From assembly GCA_004366195.1 (NCBI GenBank), contig SIRV01000040.1, positions 1-9,823 of the forward strand: 9,823 nt of DNA. The letters are read 5' to 3'. Origin of the DNA: Actinomycetota bacterium (lineage in GTDB: Bacteria > Actinomycetota > UBA4738 > HRBIN12). The position numbers and the translations under genes were made by a program. Position 1 is the stretch's first letter; the number at the start of each line of letters is the position of its first letter. The notes under the pieces were generated by a model. It was not told the origin of the DNA, searched no databases, and saw only the letters and a program-made list of their open reading frames with translations. Shown piece after piece: positions 1-6,226 of this stretch.

Positions 1-1036
1 GGGCGAGGTGCTGTTCGGCAACATCGACACGTGGTGCATCTGGAACCTGACGGGCGGCCCCGACGGCGGGGTGCACGTCACCGACGTGTCGAACGCCAGC
101 CGCACGATGCTCATGAACCTCGAGACCCTCGACTGGGATGACGAGATCCTCGACCTCATGGGGATCCCGCGGGCGATGCTGCCCGCCGTCCGTCCCTCGA
201 GCGAGGTCTACGGCACGGCCGTCGGCGACCTCGCCGGCGTGCCCGTGGCCGGGGACCTCGGCGACCAGCAGGCCGCCCTGTTCGGGCAGACCTGCTTCTC
301 GGAGGGCGAGGCGAAGAACACCTACGGCACCGGCTGCTTCATGCTGCTGAACACGGGGACCAAGCCCGTGCCGTCCAAGAGCGGCCTGCTCACGACCCTC
401 GGATACAAGATCGGGGACCAGCCGGCCGTCTACTGCCTCGAGGGCTCCATCGCGATCACCGGCGCCCTCGTGCAGTGGCTCCGCGACAACCTGGGGCTGA
501 TCGAGAAGTCGGCCGACGTCGAGGCGCTCGCCCGCACCGTCGAGGACAACGGCGGCGTCTACTTCGTGCCGGCGTTCTCCGGCCTGTTCGCCCCGTACTG
601 GCGTTCGGACGCCCGCGGCGTGATCGTGGGCCTGACGCGGTACATCAACAAGGGGCACATCGCCCGGGCCGCCCTGGAGGCCACCGCGTGGCAGACGCGC
701 GAGGTCCTGGACGCCATGCACGAGGACTCCGGCGTCACCCTGACCGCCCTGAAGGTGGACGGCGGCATGGTGTACAACGAGCTCCTCATGCAGTTCCAGG
801 CCGACGTGCTCCGTGTGCCGGTGATCCGGCCGAAGGTGGCCGAGACCACCTCGCTCGGCGCGGCGTACGCGGCGGGGCTCGCGGTCGGCTTCTGGAAGGA
901 GGTCGAGGACCTGCGGGTGAACTGGGGCAAGGACAAGGAGTGGCGGCCCCAGATGCCCGCGGAGAAGGTGGAGCGCGAGTACCGCTACTGGAAGAAGGCG
1001 GTCACGCGGACCTTCGACTGGGTGGAGCAGGGGTAG
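1..1036 (+). CDS. glpK: Glycerol kinase, C-terminal part (5' end outside window)
   Basis: GlpK phosphorylates glycerol with ATP to sn-glycerol-3-phosphate in the cytosol, the entry step of glycerol catabolism. The frame is open from base 2, and the first residues (GEVLFGNIDTW) match an internal part of FGGY-family glycerol kinases, so about 155 N-terminal residues of a roughly 500-aa protein are missing. GTG at base 8 is not a real start. Family motifs seen: HVTDVSNASRTML, TLDWDD, SSEVYG, the GDQQAALFGQ segment with the catalytic-base Asp at bases 263-265, NTYGTGCFML, GLTRY and the C-terminal sugar-kinase signature DGGMVYNELLMQFQAD. The protein ends with the usual WKKAV tail. It is separated by 60 bp from the FAD dehydrogenase that would oxidise its product, so the pair forms a G3P pathway. 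Identification is very secure; only the 5' end and promoter are unseen. Confidence 0.97.
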   Translation, partial: GEVLFGNIDTWCIWNLTGGPDGGVHVTDVSNASRTMLMNLETLDWDDEILDLMGIPRAMLPAVRPSSEVYGTAVGDLAGVPVAGDLGDQQAALFGQTCFSEGEAKNTYGTGCFMLLNTGTKPVPSKSGLLTTLGYKIGDQPAVYCLEGSIAITGALVQWLRDNLGLIEKSADVEALARTVEDNGGVYFVPAFSGLFAPYWRSDARGVIVGLTRYINKGHIARAALEATAWQTREVLDAMHEDSGVTLTALKVDGGMVYNELLMQFQADVLRVPVIRPKVAETTSLGAAYAAGLAVGFWKEVEDLRVNWGKDKEWRPQMPAEKVEREYRYWKKAVTRTFDWVEQG

Positions 1037-1096
1037 GCGAGGCGTGCGAGATCCGCTCGCCGGGGGCCGACCGCGGGGCCGGGAGGGCGAGCCCTC

Positions 1097-2278
1097 ATGA
1101 GCAGCGCACCCGCCCACGTGCTGATCGTCGGAGGCGGGGGAACGGGGGGCGCCCTGGCCCACGACCTCGCGCTGCGGGGACTCGCCGTGACCCTCGTCGA
1201 GCGGGGCGAGATCACCTCGGGGACGACCGGCCGGCACCACGGCCTGCTCCACAGCGGGGCGCGCTACGCCGTCCGCGACCCGGCCTCGGCCGTCGAGTGC
1301 ATCCAGGAGAACCGCATCCTGCGCCGGATCTGCCCGGGGTCCTTCGAGGAGAACGACGGGCTCTTCGTCGCGCTGACGGAGGAGGATATGGAGTACCTCG
1401 AGCCCTTCCTCGAGGCGTGCGCCGCGTGCGGCATCCCCACGCAGCCGCTGACCCCGGCCGAGGCGCTCGCGCTGGAGCCGAACCTGAACCCGGATCTGAA
1501 GGCCGCGGTGCGGGTGCCGGACGCCACGATGGACGCCATGCGGATGCCGCTGCGCTTCTTCGCCACCGCGAAGGCGAACGGGGCGAGGATCCTCCCCTAC
1601 GTCGAGGTCGTCGACCTGCTCGTGCGCGACCGCGTGGTCTCCGGGGCCCGCGTCCGCGACCACGTGACCGGGCGGGAGGGCGAGATCCGCGCCGACGTCG
1701 TGGTGAACGCGGCGGGGCCGTGGTCGGGGAAGATCGCGCGGATGGCCGGGGTCGACCTCCCGATCCGCCCCTCGCCGGGGGTGCTCGTCGCCGTCCGGGG
1801 CCGGCTCTGCAACATGGTCCTGAGCCGCCTGCACCGCCCGGGGGACGGGGACCTCATCGTGCCCCAGCGGGGCCTGTCCGTGCTCGGCACCTCCTCGTGG
1901 ACGGTGCACGACCCCGACGACCTCGGCGTCCCCGAGGACCACGTGCGCACGATGTGCGAGGAGGGCGCGAGGCTCGTGCCGGCGGTGGCCCGCGCCGAGC
2001 GACGGGCCGCGTGGTCGGCGGCGCGCCCGCTGGTCGGCTCGCGCGGCGAGGCGGAGACGGGGCGCGAGCTCTCGCGCACCTTCAAGACCTTCGACCACCG
2101 GGAGTCGGATGGGGTCGAGGGGTTCGTCACCATCACCGGGGGGAAGGGCACGACGCTCCGCGCCATGGCCGAGGCCTGCGCCGACGTCGTCTGCGCCAAG
2201 CTCGGCATCGACGCCGAGTGCCGCACGCGGGAGACCGTCCTGCTCCCCCACACCGCCTACTACACGGACGGGAGGTGA
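1097..2278 (+). CDS. glpA: GlpA-like FAD-dependent glycerol-3-phosphate dehydrogenase, short form
   Basis: Predicted to oxidise glycerol-3-phosphate to dihydroxyacetone phosphate with FAD as acceptor. The 393-aa protein opens with a Rossmann FAD site (GxGxxG at residues 12-17, acidic E35 ending the second strand). The GlpA/GlpD signature TGRHHGLLHSGARY follows at about 44-57. Later come an NAAGPW flavin motif and a C-terminal ITGGKGTTLR block, in place of the usual ITGGKLxTYR. It resembles Escherichia coli GlpA along the whole oxidoreductase (DAO) domain, but E. coli GlpA is about 540 aa and carries a C-terminal cysteine-rich [2Fe-2S] domain that is absent here. It also lacks the C-terminal domain of GlpD. 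No glpB follows; instead SdhB/C/D-type genes begin 4 bp downstream. ATG 1097 is preceded by GGGAGG at 1081-1086. Family assignment is strong; substrate follows from motifs and the glpK neighbour. A different alpha-hydroxy acid or polyol phosphate is a less likely alternative. Confidence 0.9.
   Translation: MSSAPAHVLIVGGGGTGGALAHDLALRGLAVTLVERGEITSGTTGRHHGLLHSGARYAVRDPASAVECIQENRILRRICPGSFEENDGLFVALTEEDMEYLEPFLEACAACGIPTQPLTPAEALALEPNLNPDLKAAVRVPDATMDAMRMPLRFFATAKANGARILPYVEVVDLLVRDRVVSGARVRDHVTGREGEIRADVVVNAAGPWSGKIARMAGVDLPIRPSPGVLVAVRGRLCNMVLSRLHRPGDGDLIVPQRGLSVLGTSSWTVHDPDDLGVPEDHVRTMCEEGARLVPAVARAERRAAWSAARPLVGSRGEAETGRELSRTFKTFDHRESDGVEGFVTITGGKGTTLRAMAEACADVVCAKLGIDAECRTRETVLLPHTAYYTDGR
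2271..2275 (+). promoter_or_regulatory. Ribosome binding site fixing the GTG start of the iron-sulfur subunit
   Basis: GGAGG sits inside the last codons of the glpA-like gene, 7 nt before GTG 2283. It decides that start against the much longer open frame reaching back to 2109, and suggests that translation of the iron-sulfur subunit follows on from the flavoprotein. Confidence 0.75.
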
Positions 2279-2282
2279 CGCC

Positions 2283-3038
2283 GTGCGGATCGAGACCGAT
2301 CAGCGCAGCAGCGCCGGCGCCGAGGGTCCCACCCGGACCCGACGGTTCCGCGTGTTCCGCTACAAGCGCGGCGACCGCGGCCCGCGCTACGAGACCTTCG
2401 ACGTCCCCGTCGAGGCGCGGACGACGGTGTTGGATGCGATGCGCTGGATCCAGCTCCACGTCGACCCCTCGCTCGCGATCCGGCACTCCTGCTCCCACGC
2501 GTCGTGCGGCACCTGCGGCGTCCGCGTCGACGGCCGAGAGGTCCTCATGTGCGTGACCCCCGTGGAGGACCTCGGCCGAGAGATCACCGTCGAGCCGGTG
2601 GCCAACCTCCCCGTCCTCACCGATCTGGTGGTGGACATGCGGGCCTTCTACGCGCGCTACCCGGACGAGCACCCGCTGGTGCGCGAGAGCGAGCTCCTCC
2701 CCGGCGCGAAGACCCCCGAGGGGATCGCCACGTACGTCCGGTACGAGGATTGCATCGAGTGCGGCCTGTGCCTGTCGGCCTGCCCCATCGCGGCGACCGA
2801 CGATCGCTACGTCGGACCCGCGGCGCTGGCCGCCGCCGAGCGGATCGTGGAGGAGCGGCGGGGCGCCGACCTGGCCGCCCTGCTGGCGTGGGCCGACGAG
2901 CCCGACGGCGTCTGGCGCTGCCACGCGATCTTCGAGTGCACGCGAGCCTGCCCCTCCGACGTCCGTCCGGCCGAGCGCATCATGACGCTGCGCGGGATGT
3001 TGGCGCGGGGGCACGCGCCGATGGAGGAGGCGAGATGA
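2283..3038 (+). CDS. Succinate dehydrogenase/fumarate reductase-type iron-sulfur subunit (SdhB-like)
   Basis: A 251-aa electron-transfer subunit of the SdhB/FrdB family, normally carrying [2Fe-2S], [4Fe-4S] and [3Fe-4S] clusters between a flavoprotein and membrane quinone. All cluster ligands are present with classical spacing. The plant-ferredoxin-like domain has C70, C75, C78 and C90. The bacterial-ferredoxin-like domain has C157-x2-C160-x2-C163-x3-C167-P and then C213, C219 and C223-P. These intervals equal those I recall for E. coli SdhB. The start is GTG 2283, set by a good Shine-Dalgarno. The stop overlaps the next gene's ATG (ATGA at 3035-3038). The oddity is the context: the flavoprotein directly upstream is GlpA-like, not SdhA-like, and no SdhA gene lies in the window. 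It therefore probably serves a glycerol-3-phosphate:quinone oxidoreductase. It could instead be an SDH subunit whose SdhA is encoded elsewhere. Confidence 0.93.
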   Translation: MRIETDQRSSAGAEGPTRTRRFRVFRYKRGDRGPRYETFDVPVEARTTVLDAMRWIQLHVDPSLAIRHSCSHASCGTCGVRVDGREVLMCVTPVEDLGREITVEPVANLPVLTDLVVDMRAFYARYPDEHPLVRESELLPGAKTPEGIATYVRYEDCIECGLCLSACPIAATDDRYVGPAALAAAERIVEERRGADLAALLAWADEPDGVWRCHAIFECTRACPSDVRPAERIMTLRGMLARGHAPMEEAR

Positions 3039-3481
3039 ACCGACGCGACGACGCGGACCTGCCGTGGCTCGCCGAGCGCGAGCGCCCGGGACCGGTGCTG
3101 CGCAAAGGCGCGGGGATGACCCCTCTGGCGTGGTTCGATCCGCGCGGCCGGGCCCTCGGCTCCTTCGCCTTCGCGCTGAACCGCATCACGGCGCTCGGCC
3201 TGGTCCTGTACCTGTACCTGCACCTCGGCGTGCTCTCGCTCCTGCTCCGCGGGGAGGACGCCTGGGGCGACTTCCTGCGGCTGGCCACGACCGGGGCCTT
3301 CCTCGGGCTCGACGTGCTGCTCCTGTTCGGGCTCCTGTTCCACGGGCTGAACGGGATCCGCGTGACCCTCGTCGGCAGCGGCGTCGTTCCCGAGCGGCAG
3401 CGCGCTCTGTTCTGGGCGTTCACCGTGGTCGGCGTGCTGGCGCTCACGGCCGGTGCGGTCCGGATCGTGGGGGGCGGTTGA
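3035..3481 (+). CDS. SdhC-like cytochrome b membrane anchor subunit
   Basis: A 148-aa membrane protein with three hydrophobic helices (about residues 47-71, 84-110 and 125-145), the usual fold of SDH/fumarate reductase cytochrome b subunits. The first helix begins with LNRITALGLVLYLYLH, the counterpart of the SdhC HRxTG signature; Arg50 is kept but the usual His is Asn49. The second helix ends FHGLNGIR, the counterpart of the HxxxGIRH motif, with His103 as the likely heme ligand and His63 also available. It has a polar 40-residue N-terminal tail ending in a Trp-Phe-Asp-Pro segment. Its ATG overlaps the SdhB-like stop by 4 nt, so the two are translationally coupled. Its role would be to anchor the complex and pass electrons to quinone. 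Assignment to the SdhC family is good; the number of hemes cannot be read from sequence. Confidence 0.85.
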   Translation: MNRRDDADLPWLAERERPGPVLRKGAGMTPLAWFDPRGRALGSFAFALNRITALGLVLYLYLHLGVLSLLLRGEDAWGDFLRLATTGAFLGLDVLLLFGLLFHGLNGIRVTLVGSGVVPERQRALFWAFTVVGVLALTAGAVRIVGGG

Positions 3482-3482
3482 G

Positions 3483-3902
3483 GTGGAGACCCCCACGCGA
3501 CCCCGGGTCGCTCCGACGAGGCCGGGTCCGGCCGCCTATCGCCCGACACCCGATGCCCGGGCGGCGCGCGCCTGGCGCTGGACGGTGCTGAGCGGTCTCG
3601 CCCTGCTGGTCCTGGCCGCGATCCACATGGTGGCTCACCACTTCGTCGTCGAGGAGGTCGGGGGGCTGCGGACGTACCGACAGGTCCTCGACTACATCGC
3701 GAGCCCGGTCATGTTCACGCTCGAGAGCGCCTTCCTGGTCACGGTGACCGCGCACGCGCTCATGGGGGTGCGGAACGTGCTCCTCGACCTCGGCGCCGGA
3801 CCTCGCGCACGCCGACGGATCGACGCGGCGATGTGGATCCTGGGCATCCTCACGGTCGGGTACGGCATGTTCCTCGTCGGCACGCTGGCCTCTCGCGCCT
3901 GA
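3483..3902 (+). CDS. SdhD-like second membrane anchor subunit
   Basis: A 139-aa protein with a 30-residue Pro/Arg-rich N-terminal tail and three hydrophobic helices at about 34-53, 75-100 and 116-136. Helix 1 contains HMVAHHF (His48, 52, 53). Helix 2 contains the family-type block HALMGVRNVLLDLG, with His91 and Arg97 in the positions typical of SDH anchors that bind heme b and quinone. GTG 3483 starts one base after the stop of the SdhC-like gene, with a G-rich run (3469-3474) as weak ribosome binding site; a longer frame back to 3453 would overlap that gene. Together with its neighbour it makes a two-subunit anchor. Similarity to known SdhD is recognisable mainly through this motif and the size and topology, so the family call is good but not perfect. 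Confidence 0.82.
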   Translation: METPTRPRVAPTRPGPAAYRPTPDARAARAWRWTVLSGLALLVLAAIHMVAHHFVVEEVGGLRTYRQVLDYIASPVMFTLESAFLVTVTAHALMGVRNVLLDLGAGPRARRRIDAAMWILGILTVGYGMFLVGTLASRA

Positions 3903-3911
3903 GGGGGCGGC

Positions 3912-4004
3912 GTGGTCGGGCTCGTCCTCGTCTCCCACAGCCGGAAGCTGGCCGAGGGAGCCGCGGAGCTGGCGCGGGAGCCCTCGATGAACCCCGAGCC
4001 CTGA
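3912..4004 (+). pseudogene. dhaM: 5' remnant of dhaM (PTS phosphoryl donor of dihydroxyacetone kinase)
   Basis: A 30-codon frame begins GTG nine bases after the SdhD-like stop, with a GGGGG ribosome site (3903-3907). Its first 23 residues read as the N-terminus of DhaM: VVGLVLVSHSRKLAEG followed by AAELARE. This is the EIIA-mannose type domain that carries phosphate on His9, and His9 is in place. E. coli DhaM starts with the same pattern (VxLVIVSHSxxLxEG). After residue 23 the similarity stops (PSMNPEP, then TGA), whereas the EIIA domain alone needs about 130 residues. No dhaK or dhaL is nearby and no further dhaM sequence is seen in the other + frames before pgsA. The translation start region is intact, so a 30-aa peptide may still be made. 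Most likely a deletion removed the rest of a dha gene or operon. An assembly join is the main alternative. Confidence 0.6.
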
Positions 4005-4022
4005 GCGGCGGCGCTCCCTCGG

Positions 4023-4028
4023 TAGGAT
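4023..4028 (+). promoter_or_regulatory. Candidate -10 element (TAGGAT) upstream of pgsA
   Basis: TAGGAT fits the TANNNT pattern of actinobacterial primary-sigma promoters and lies 15 bp before the pgsA GTG. No convincing -35 is seen 16-18 bp upstream. The same hexamer precedes glpX, which is the main reason to list it. Confidence 0.25.
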
Positions 4029-4043
4029 GCGGGACGAGCGCCC

Positions 4044-4619
4044 GTGAGCGAAGCCGCCGACCGTCGCGCCGCCGTCGCCCTGGAGGCGATCACCTACCTG
4101 CGGGCCGTCCTGGTGCCCGTGGTGATGTGGCTGGTCCTGGACCGGGGCGAGGTCGCGACGGCCCTCGCCGGCTGGCTCTTCGCGTTCGCCGCGATCACCG
4201 ACTTCTTCGACGGCTACCTGGCCCGCCGCTGGAAGCGGGTCACGGTGCTCGGGAACTTCCTCGACACCACGGCCGACAAGCTCCTCGTCTCCGGCGTGCT
4301 CGTCGCCCTGGTGGCGGTGGGCCGGGCCTCGCCCTGGATCGCCTTCATCATCGTCGGGCGCGAGCTCCTCATCCTCGGCCTGCGGGGGGTCGTCGCCGCC
4401 GGCGGCGAGGTCATGAAGCCCTCGGTCTGGGGCAAGCTCAAGGCCAACGTGCAGTTCGTCGCCATCCTGCTCGCGATCTGGCGCCCCTTCCGCCCCCTCG
4501 GCCCCTGGTACCTCGACCAGTGGGCGATGCTCGCGGCGGCGGCGGTCACGATCGCCTCGGCCCTCGAGTACCTGGCTCGGTTCGCCGTCGTCCTGCCGCG
4601 CTCGAGGGCGCGGCGCTGA
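4044..4619 (+). CDS. pgsA: CDP-diacylglycerol--glycerol-3-phosphate 3-phosphatidyltransferase
   Basis: PgsA joins CDP-diacylglycerol and sn-glycerol-3-phosphate to phosphatidylglycerophosphate and CMP at the inner membrane, the committed step to phosphatidylglycerol and cardiolipin. The 191-aa protein has the complete CDP-alcohol phosphatidyltransferase signature D53-x2-D56-G57-x2-A60-R61-x8-G70-x3-D74-x3-D78. Several hydrophobic helices are visible (about 20-32, 38-52, 80-95, 100-120 and 150-175). The last residues are Arg-rich, as expected for a cytosolic tail. The N-terminal consensus PNxLTxxR is replaced by LEAITYLR. GTG 4044 is the start; a six-codon ATG frame (4027-4047) ends over it and has no evident function. 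The next gene starts 4 bp after the stop. Other CDP-alcohol transferases (phosphatidylinositol phosphate synthase, cardiolipin synthase) share the motif, but length and overall pattern favour PgsA. Confidence 0.88.
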   Translation: MSEAADRRAAVALEAITYLRAVLVPVVMWLVLDRGEVATALAGWLFAFAAITDFFDGYLARRWKRVTVLGNFLDTTADKLLVSGVLVALVAVGRASPWIAFIIVGRELLILGLRGVVAAGGEVMKPSVWGKLKANVQFVAILLAIWRPFRPLGPWYLDQWAMLAAAAVTIASALEYLARFAVVLPRSRARR

Positions 4620-4623
4620 GGCC

Positions 4624-5628
4624 GTGGCCGGACCGGTCCTCCTCACCGGCGCCACCGGGTTCGTCGGCGGCGCCTTGCTCGAGCGCCTGCTCGCCGACGG
4701 CCTCGAGGTCCGGGCCCTGGTCCGCTCGGAGGAGGCCGCGGCGGCGGTCGCGGGCCGGGGCGCGAGGCCGGTGCTGGGGGACGTGCTCGACCTCCCCTCG
4801 CTCGTGGAGGCGATGCGCGGGTGCGAGCTCGTCTACCACGCGGCGGGCGTGAACGCGATGTGCGTGCGCGACCCGGGACCGATGGACCGCGTGAACATCG
4901 AGGGCTCGGGCAACGTCGTCCGCGCCGCGGTGGCGACCGGCGTCCGCCGGCTGGTCCACACCTCGTCGGCCGCGACGATCGGCGAGGCTCCCGGGACGGT
5001 CGGACGGGAGGACTCCCCGCACCGCGGCTGGTACCTCTCACGGTACGAGCGCTCGAAGCACCTCGCCGAGCGCCGGGTCCTCGACTGGTCCGCGAGGCTC
5101 GGGCTCGACACGGTGTGCGTGAACCCCTCCTCGGTTCAGGGGCCGGGGCGCGTGCGGGGTTCGGCCCGGCTCCTCCTCGACCTGGTGAACGGACGGCTGC
5201 CGGTCCTCGTCGACACCCACGTCTCCATCGTCGACGCCCTGGACTGCGCGGAGGGCCACGTGCTCGCCGCCGAGCGGGGCCGAGGCGGTGAGCGGTACCT
5301 GCTGAACGGCTTCACCATCACGACCCGGGAGGCGGTGGCCTTGCTCCGTCGCCTCACCGGCGAGCCGCGACGGGTCCGGTTCGCCCCCCGCTGGACGGCC
5401 CGAGCCGTCGGGGAGGCCATGGAGGTCGCCGGGCGGCTCACCCGCCGCGAGTTCCCCCTGTGCCGCGAGGCGGTTCGGACGCTCCTGCACGGCCATCGCT
5501 ACGACGGGTCCCGCGCCGAACGGGAGCTCGGCCTGCGCTACACGCCGATGGAGGAGACGGTCCGGCGCGCGCTCGCGTGGTACGCGGAGCGCGGCCTCGC
5601 CCCCCCGCTCCGCGAGGGGCGAGCCTGA
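4624..5628 (+). CDS. Extended SDR NAD(P)-dependent epimerase/reductase, HpnA-like
   Basis: A 334-aa extended short-chain dehydrogenase. Nucleotide-binding TGATGFVG is at residues 8-15, an acidic GDVLD after the third strand at 52-56, YHAAG at 71-75, the VNxEG block at 90-94 and HTSSAATIG at 112-120. The catalytic pair is Y141-x3-K145, and NPSSVQGPG follows the substrate-side turn. The overall pattern (including VNGRLPVLVDTHVSIVDALD and GERYLLNG) resembles the hopanoid-associated sugar epimerase HpnA and dihydroflavonol-4-reductase-like proteins. Such enzymes act on nucleotide sugars, steroids or related ketones; the substrate cannot be told here. No other hopanoid or cell-wall sugar gene is in view. 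GTG 4624 begins 4 bp after pgsA, so the two are probably co-transcribed, which may hint at a lipid or envelope role. It converges with a minus-strand gene whose stop is only 4 bp away. Confidence 0.85.
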   Translation: MAGPVLLTGATGFVGGALLERLLADGLEVRALVRSEEAAAAVAGRGARPVLGDVLDLPSLVEAMRGCELVYHAAGVNAMCVRDPGPMDRVNIEGSGNVVRAAVATGVRRLVHTSSAATIGEAPGTVGREDSPHRGWYLSRYERSKHLAERRVLDWSARLGLDTVCVNPSSVQGPGRVRGSARLLLDLVNGRLPVLVDTHVSIVDALDCAEGHVLAAERGRGGERYLLNGFTITTREAVALLRRLTGEPRRVRFAPRWTARAVGEAMEVAGRLTRREFPLCREAVRTLLHGHRYDGSRAERELGLRYTPMEETVRRALAWYAERGLAPPLREGRA

Positions 5629-5632
5629 GGCG

Positions 5633-6226
5633 CTACCGGAGGCCGACCCGGAGCCCCTCGGCCGCCTCCACGAGCTCCGAGAGCGGGATCCTCCCGTCGC
5701 CGCCGACGGCGACGTACACCCCCTTCACCACGAACGTGCCCCCGCCGTTCGCATCGTCGTTGGGGTCCGCCGCCCGGTCGATGAGCACGGCGGGCACGCC
5801 CTCGAGGGCGCCCACCGAGTAGATGTTGGGATGACCCTCGGCGTCTGCCAAGCCCTCCTCGGTCGCAACGAGGCGCTCCCACGCCGCGCCCGGGTCCGCT
5901 ACGGTGCTCACGTCGAGCGCCACGTGCACGCCGGTACGGAGCTCCAACAGCCTGGCCGTGCCCCGCAGTCCCAGACGGCCTCCAGCTCCGCCATGCTCGC
6001 GCTGCCGGCTGCGGGGAGATCCCCCGTGTACGGCGTGGTGGAGAAGGCCTCGGCGAAGCTCACCCGGGTACCCCCGCAGTGCGGCAGGATGAATGGGACG
6101 TCGACCCGTTCCCCTTGGCCGGATCCCCCGGGCCCCTTGGCCGGATCCCCCAGGCCCGCGCAGGACCACGAACCGCACGCCCAGCGCCAGCACGAGCGAG
6201 GCCGCCACGACCAGCGCCCGCCTCAT
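5633..6226 (-). CDS. Secreted or membrane-tethered protein of unknown function, central part out of frame
   Basis: The 197-codon frame from ATG 6226 begins with a signal or anchor segment (MRRALVVAASLVLALGV). It ends with a convincing globular domain: GVPAVLIDRAADPNDDANGG, FVVKGVYVAVGG, then IPLSELVEAAEGLR. Such endings resemble the extracytoplasmic domains of actinobacterial anti-sigma-like proteins, but I do not recognise the family. Residues about 33-88 are Arg/Gly/His-rich and unnatural. The +2 frame there reads sensibly instead (VDVPFILPHCGGTRVSFAEA, then MAELEAVWDCG). Removing one copy of a 22-bp tandem repeat (6111-6151) and adding one G to the G4 run at 5961-5964 joins all three parts into one continuous protein. 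The gene is thus either a double-frameshift variant or is affected by an assembly error. GTG 6235 is an alternative start; the ATG has the better G-rich ribosome site and overlaps the preceding small ORF's stop. Confidence 0.6.
   Translation of the reverse strand: MRRALVVAASLVLALGVRFVVLRGPGGSGQGARGIRPRGTGRRPIHPAALRGYPGELRRGLLHHAVHGGSPRSRQREHGGAGGRLGLRGTARLLELRTGVHVALDVSTVADPGAAWERLVATEEGLADAEGHPNIYSVGALEGVPAVLIDRAADPNDDANGGGTFVVKGVYVAVGGDGRIPLSELVEAAEGLRVGLR
6111..6151. repeat. 22-bp tandem duplication inside the minus-strand secreted-protein gene
   Basis: The 19-mer CCCCTTGGCCGGATCCCCC occurs at 6111-6129 and again at 6133-6151, a period of 22 bp. With one mismatch (G6130 against A6152) the match runs a few bases further. 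Since 22 is not a multiple of 3, the second copy shifts the reading frame by one. Confidence 0.95.

Noticed and set aside
1037..1096. Promoter or terminator between glpK and the glpA-like gene
   Set aside because: Only a GGGAGG ribosome site is visible; no hairpin with T-run and no -10/-35 pair, so read-through is assumed.
2109..2282. Longer N-terminus for the iron-sulfur subunit
   Set aside because: The extension overlaps the end of the glpA-like gene and reads as Ser/Pro/Arg low complexity; GTG 2283 has a good ribosome site and gives the normal family length.
475..2556. 693-codon open frame on the + strand
   Set aside because: It is composed almost wholly of Arg, Gly, Pro and Ala and runs through glpK, the glpA-like gene and the iron-sulfur gene in another frame; it is an effect of high GC.
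4027..4047. Six-codon leader ORF (MRDERP) before pgsA
   Set aside because: It lacks a Shine-Dalgarno and any regulatory codon pattern or hairpin, and is short enough to occur by chance.
3444..4655. 403-codon open frame on the - strand
   Set aside because: Antisense to the anchor, dhaM remnant and pgsA genes, low-complexity Arg/Gly/Asp/His-rich, no family resemblance, and the sense genes are clear.
6111..6151. Start of a CRISPR or larger repeat array
   Set aside because: Only two copies directly abutting with a 22-bp period and no spacers; it is a simple tandem duplication.
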